Source: Halomonas sp. KG2 (lineage in GTDB: Bacteria > Pseudomonadota > Gammaproteobacteria > Pseudomonadales > Halomonadaceae). Taken from it: a stretch of DNA of 64,000 nucleotides. Location of the stretch: contig CP098528.1 in NCBI GenBank assembly GCA_030440445.1, positions 2,480,001-2,544,000 on the forward strand. The letters are read 5' to 3'. Below are positions 61,253-64,000 of the stretch, in pieces (the first letter of the stretch is position 1; each line of letters starts with the position of its first letter). A program made the translations under genes and the position numbers. Under the pieces are notes generated by a model that was not told the origin of the DNA, made no database searches, and saw only the letters and a list, made by a program, of their open reading frames with translations.

Positions 61253-62719
61253 CTAGCCCTCGTATTCAAATAGCATCAGCGTTTCCAGGTGAGCAGTGTG
61301 TAAAAACATATCGGCCACTGCTACTTGCTTGACGCGATAACCTGCATGCACAAGGTGTGCCGCATCGCGAGCAAGCGTTGCCGGGTCACAAGAAATATAG
61401 GCCACCCGGGGTACATTGTAATTACCTAATACTTGGCAAACTGCTTCTGCACCGCTGCGCGGCGGATCCAGCACAACCGCATCAATTTGCTGATGCTCGC
61501 TCAATAGCATTTGCACCTTTTTGGCGTCGCTTAAGTCTGCTTGCTGGGCATGCACATCCAGTAGGTTAACATTAGCGTTAGCGGTAATTCGTTCGACCAT
61601 CGCAGGGTTGCCTTCTACAGCAAGTACCTTGGCTCCTGCGGCGGCTAACGGCAAACTGAAATTACCAATCCCAGCAAAGAGATCTATGAGCTGTTGCCCT
61701 GGCGCTGGCTTTAGCCATGCTACCACCTGGGCTACCATCTTTTGGTTTACCTCAGCATTTACCTGTAAAAAGTCGCCTGGTGAGAAACGTAACGTCACTA
61801 GGCTGGATGCTTTATCACCTGACAAACAGTGTTCACTTGTGGGTGAACTCGCTCTTTGAATTCCGAGTTCATCAAGATTAAGCACTTCTTGTAGAACGGG
61901 TGTAGCATCACCCTGCGCACCATTCCAGTGCAAAACAGGCGTCTCCCGCCCTAACCAAGTGCCGAGCGAGACCTGCTGCTGTTCCGCAAACTGCTGCCAG
62001 CGAGCCCTATCTTGATCATGGGCTTTTAACTGACGCACAAGCACGACTGTCGCCTCATCGGTCGCCAGTAGTTCGACATGGCCAACAAGACGGGGCGAGG
62101 CTAATGTTGCCAGCAGTTGCCGTAACGGAAGAATCAATTTGTTCAGCGCTGGCACCAGCACATGGCACTGCTCAATATCCACTAATCGGTGGCTGTTGGG
62201 CGCTCGAAACCCCAGGAGAACATTACCCTGACCATCTACCCTGACACCCAAACGTGCGCGACGTCGGTAGTGCTCGCTACTCCCATCTAACGCAGCAATA
62301 GGACCTAGCGTCAGGCCCTGACGCGCCATTAGCTCGGTGACAACGTCGCGCTTATGCTGGCGTTGCGCAGTAAGATTAAGATGCTGTAAATCACAGCCTC
62401 CACACTGCCCAAAGTAAGTGCAGGGAGGCTCAACCCGCTGTTCTGAAGAGGTGAGCCGGTTTTTTATATGCGCTTCGTCATACCGCTTACGCGTCACGTG
62501 TATCGCTACATCGACATGTTCACCGGGAAGCGCTTGGTCAATAAAGACTGTTTTTCCCTCGACATTATGCGCTACACCACGGCCATCATGAGCTAAACGT
62601 TCAACCACCAGCGTTGTCGAGGTATCATCTTTTGACTCAGTTTTACGGCTTGGTTGGCGAACTAGCCCTGAGTGTCCCGAGGCGGGGCGAGATGGCCGCC
62701 GCTTACCCAACATGGCCAT
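61253..62719 (-). CDS. rlmD: 23S rRNA (uracil-1939-C5)-methyltransferase RlmD
   Basis: A 488-residue RNA m5U methyltransferase. A TRAM domain (about 35-95: VERLAHDGRGVAHNVEGKTVF) is followed by the 4Fe-4S cysteines in PCTYFGQCGGCDLQHL; the SAM site is LIDLFAGIGNFSLPLA and the catalytic Cys lies in ISCDPATLARDAAHLV. VLDPPRSGAEA is the nucleotide-binding PPR motif. A 30-residue basic N-terminus precedes the TRAM domain. Order cysM-rlmD-relA-mazG is conserved in Pseudomonas and Halomonas-like genomes. Confidence 0.94.
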   Translation of the reverse strand: MAMLGKRRPSRPASGHSGLVRQPSRKTESKDDTSTTLVVERLAHDGRGVAHNVEGKTVFIDQALPGEHVDVAIHVTRKRYDEAHIKNRLTSSEQRVEPPCTYFGQCGGCDLQHLNLTAQRQHKRDVVTELMARQGLTLGPIAALDGSSEHYRRRARLGVRVDGQGNVLLGFRAPNSHRLVDIEQCHVLVPALNKLILPLRQLLATLASPRLVGHVELLATDEATVVLVRQLKAHDQDRARWQQFAEQQQVSLGTWLGRETPVLHWNGAQGDATPVLQEVLNLDELGIQRASSPTSEHCLSGDKASSLVTLRFSPGDFLQVNAEVNQKMVAQVVAWLKPAPGQQLIDLFAGIGNFSLPLAAAGAKVLAVEGNPAMVERITANANVNLLDVHAQQADLSDAKKVQMLLSEHQQIDAVVLDPPRSGAEAVCQVLGNYNVPRVAYISCDPATLARDAAHLVHAGYRVKQVAVADMFLHTAHLETLMLFEYEG

Positions 62720-63616
62720 CTATAACTCCGGGGCAAATAAGCCTGTGGAAAGGTAGCGATCACCTCGGTCACAAACGATGAAGACAATGACCGCGTTCTC
62801 AGTTTGTTCTGCGATACGCAGTGCTCCAGCCAAGCTGCCACCTGACGACACCCCGGCAAAAATACCTTCTTCACGGGCCAGGCGGCGCATGTGGGCTTCT
62901 GCTTCTTGCTGAGCGATATCAAGGGTAATATCAACCCTTGGTGCTTCAAAAATCGACGGCAGGTACTCTTTTGGCCAACGACGAATCCCCGGTATGCTCG
63001 CACCATCCGCCGGTTGTAAACCGACAATTTGGATCGCTGGGTTTTGTTCCTTAAGATAGCGAGACACCCCCATGATGGTGCCCGTGGTCCCCATTGAACT
63101 GACAAAATGCGTCACTTCACCGCCGGTTTGCTGCCACACTTCAGGCCCCGTTGTGCGATAGTGCGCAAGCGGGTTATCTGGATTGGCAAATTGATTTAGC
63201 GGCTTACCTTCGCCTCTTGCAATCATCGCATCGGCAATATCTCGCGCCTCTTCCATCCCGCCTTCTTTGCTCGCTGACACCAATGTGGCACCGTAAGCCG
63301 CCATCGCCTGCTTACGCTCTTCAGAAGCGTTTTCAGGCATGATTAGCGTCATTTTGTAGCCTTTGATCGCAGCGGCCATGGCCAAGGCAATACCTGTATT
63401 ACCCGAGGTTGCTTCCACCAGCGTATCGCCTGGAACAATATCGCCCCGTGCTTCAGCTTCACTTAACATAGAGAGTGCCGGGCGATCTTTCACCGAACCA
63501 GCAGGGTTATTGCCTTCTAGCTTGGCTAGAAGCGTGTTATTACGCCCTGCCGTTATGCGCTTTAAACGAACCAGTGGCGTATTGCCAACCACATCTTCGA
63601 GCGTCGGATAATTCAT
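62720..63616 (-). CDS. cysM: Cysteine synthase B
   Basis: A 298-residue PLP enzyme. The cofactor Lys is in NNPAGSVKDRPALSM, EATSGNTGIALAMAAA is the substrate-binding loop, and FAGVSSGGSLAGALRIA the phosphate-binding region. SMGTTGTIMGVSRYL, ASIPGIRRWPKEYLP and the SKEGG-type loop fit CysM (O-acetylserine sulfhydrylase B, also accepting thiosulfate) better than CysK. ATG 63616 has AAGGA upstream; the frame extends further to 63649 without a good start. Its end and the rlmD start are adjacent, suggesting an operon. Confidence 0.93.
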   Translation of the reverse strand: MNYPTLEDVVGNTPLVRLKRITAGRNNTLLAKLEGNNPAGSVKDRPALSMLSEAEARGDIVPGDTLVEATSGNTGIALAMAAAIKGYKMTLIMPENASEERKQAMAAYGATLVSASKEGGMEEARDIADAMIARGEGKPLNQFANPDNPLAHYRTTGPEVWQQTGGEVTHFVSSMGTTGTIMGVSRYLKEQNPAIQIVGLQPADGASIPGIRRWPKEYLPSIFEAPRVDITLDIAQQEAEAHMRRLAREEGIFAGVSSGGSLAGALRIAEQTENAVIVFIVCDRGDRYLSTGLFAPEL

Positions 63617-63707
63617 CGTACATTCCTTATCATCACCATTATGCTGCATTATATCGGTGCTGCCGTTAGCTTGACAGGCAACCTCATTGAATCAACGAGC
63701 TTCTCTC

Positions 63708-64000
63708 ATGTCTTTAAACACGCGCTTACTCTTTGCGTTACTCGGATTTCCGCTTCTTGTCTATGCCGTCATGGCACTATTGCTGGTGGTGCAAAGCGAG
63801 ACCACCGGCCGTGACATGTTAGAAGAGCGTTTAGTTAGCGCTGGTGAATTACTGGCACCAAGCCTGGGTAACGCCATGGTAGATGGCGACTTGCCTCGTT
63901 TGGAAGCCATTGCCAGACAGCTTCTGGAGCACAAAGGGTTACGTGCGGTGACGCTTTTCGACGAGCAAGGGAGTCGCTTATTGGTACTGGGACATTCGAT
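63708..64000 (+). CDS. barA: Sensor kinase of the GacS/BarA type, N-terminal part
   Basis: The frame opens MSLNTRLLFALLGFPLL and runs off the right edge after about 97 codons. Residues 7-29 are a transmembrane helix, followed by a periplasmic region (SETTGRDMLEERLVSAGELLAPSLGNAMVDGDLPRLEAIARQ, in two parts) ending KGLRAVTLFDEQGSRLL. This resembles the sensory N-terminus of GacS/BarA histidine kinases, and these genes sit next to cysM-rlmD-relA-mazG in related gammaproteobacteria. Kinase and receiver domains are beyond the window, so the assignment is by N-terminus and synteny. Divergent from cysM. Confidence 0.75.
   Translation, partial: MSLNTRLLFALLGFPLLVYAVMALLLVVQSETTGRDMLEERLVSAGELLAPSLGNAMVDGDLPRLEAIARQLLEHKGLRAVTLFDEQGSRLLVLGHS

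Noticed and set aside
1..64000. CRISPR arrays, tRNA or rRNA genes
   Set aside because: No regular direct-repeat series with spacers and no cloverleaf or rRNA-like sequence was noticed while reading both strands; not checked by a covariance search.

Overview
The window looks like chromosomal DNA of a halophilic gammaproteobacterium, most likely Halomonas or a close relative (Halomonadaceae). This rests on the housekeeping block at the right end (a GacS/BarA-type sensor kinase start, cysM, rlmD, relA, mazG, then ppc), on the gammaproteobacterial liu/LiuR cluster, and on TrpR with a classical trp operator. Core genes are GC-rich. Two accessory stretches (about 3.7-13.6 kb and 24-28 kb) are visibly richer in A+T, more gene-poor and full of mobile-DNA traces.

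Layout. 1-3.7 kb: a minus-strand operon (small membrane protein, TctA-like permease, N-terminal part of class II/degradative HMG-CoA reductase), divergent from a MocR-type regulator, with a repeated GGTACAGT motif between them. 3.7-7.7 kb: two unrecognised minus-strand genes, an IS3-family element with an A6G frameshift signal, and a tyrosine recombinase broken by one extra base. 7.8-12.7 kb: a complete, translationally coupled QatABCD anti-phage operon. 12.7-13.6 kb: gene-poor debris. 13.6-16.3 kb: SMP-30/lactonase plus SDR dehydrogenase, divergent from a LysR regulator. 16.8-24.0 kb: a LysR regulator divergent from a TRAP transporter (DctQ-DctM-DctP), a three-subunit opine/D-hydroxyproline-type dehydrogenase and a RidA deaminase. 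24.3-27.6 kb: five minus-strand genes separated by attC-like imperfect palindromes, read as an integron cassette array without integrase (CALIN). Its cargo is an Imm70-like immunity protein, a two-helix membrane protein, an NTF2-like protein, a protein with a DMP19-like C-terminus and a NucS-like nuclease-fold protein.

28.2-47.7 kb is metabolic core: a PanE-like reductase, a glutathione S-transferase, a valine-catabolic operon (acyl-CoA dehydrogenase, 3-hydroxyisobutyryl-CoA hydrolase, 3-hydroxyisobutyrate dehydrogenase), a complete branched-chain amino acid ABC transporter (livKHMGF) and, divergently, the leucine-catabolic liu operon (MerR-family LiuR, isovaleryl-CoA dehydrogenase, both methylcrotonyl-CoA carboxylase subunits, methylglutaconyl-CoA hydratase, HMG-CoA lyase) ending with an acyl-CoA ligase and a strong terminator. 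Near-identical ACGT-containing palindromes in front of liuR, the liv operon and the valine operon suggest one LiuR regulon. HMG-CoA made by the degradative reductase at the left edge would be cleaved by the HMG-CoA lyase of this cluster.

47.7-64 kb: a SAM methyltransferase, an outer-membrane beta-barrel-like protein, a Kef-type cation/proton antiporter, trpR-trpE-trpG with a palindromic TrpR operator, a RluF-like pseudouridine synthase with a very basic tail, a DUF924 protein, ppc, mazG, relA, rlmD, cysM and the start of a GacS/BarA-type kinase gene that runs off the right edge. No tRNA, rRNA or CRISPR array was seen.
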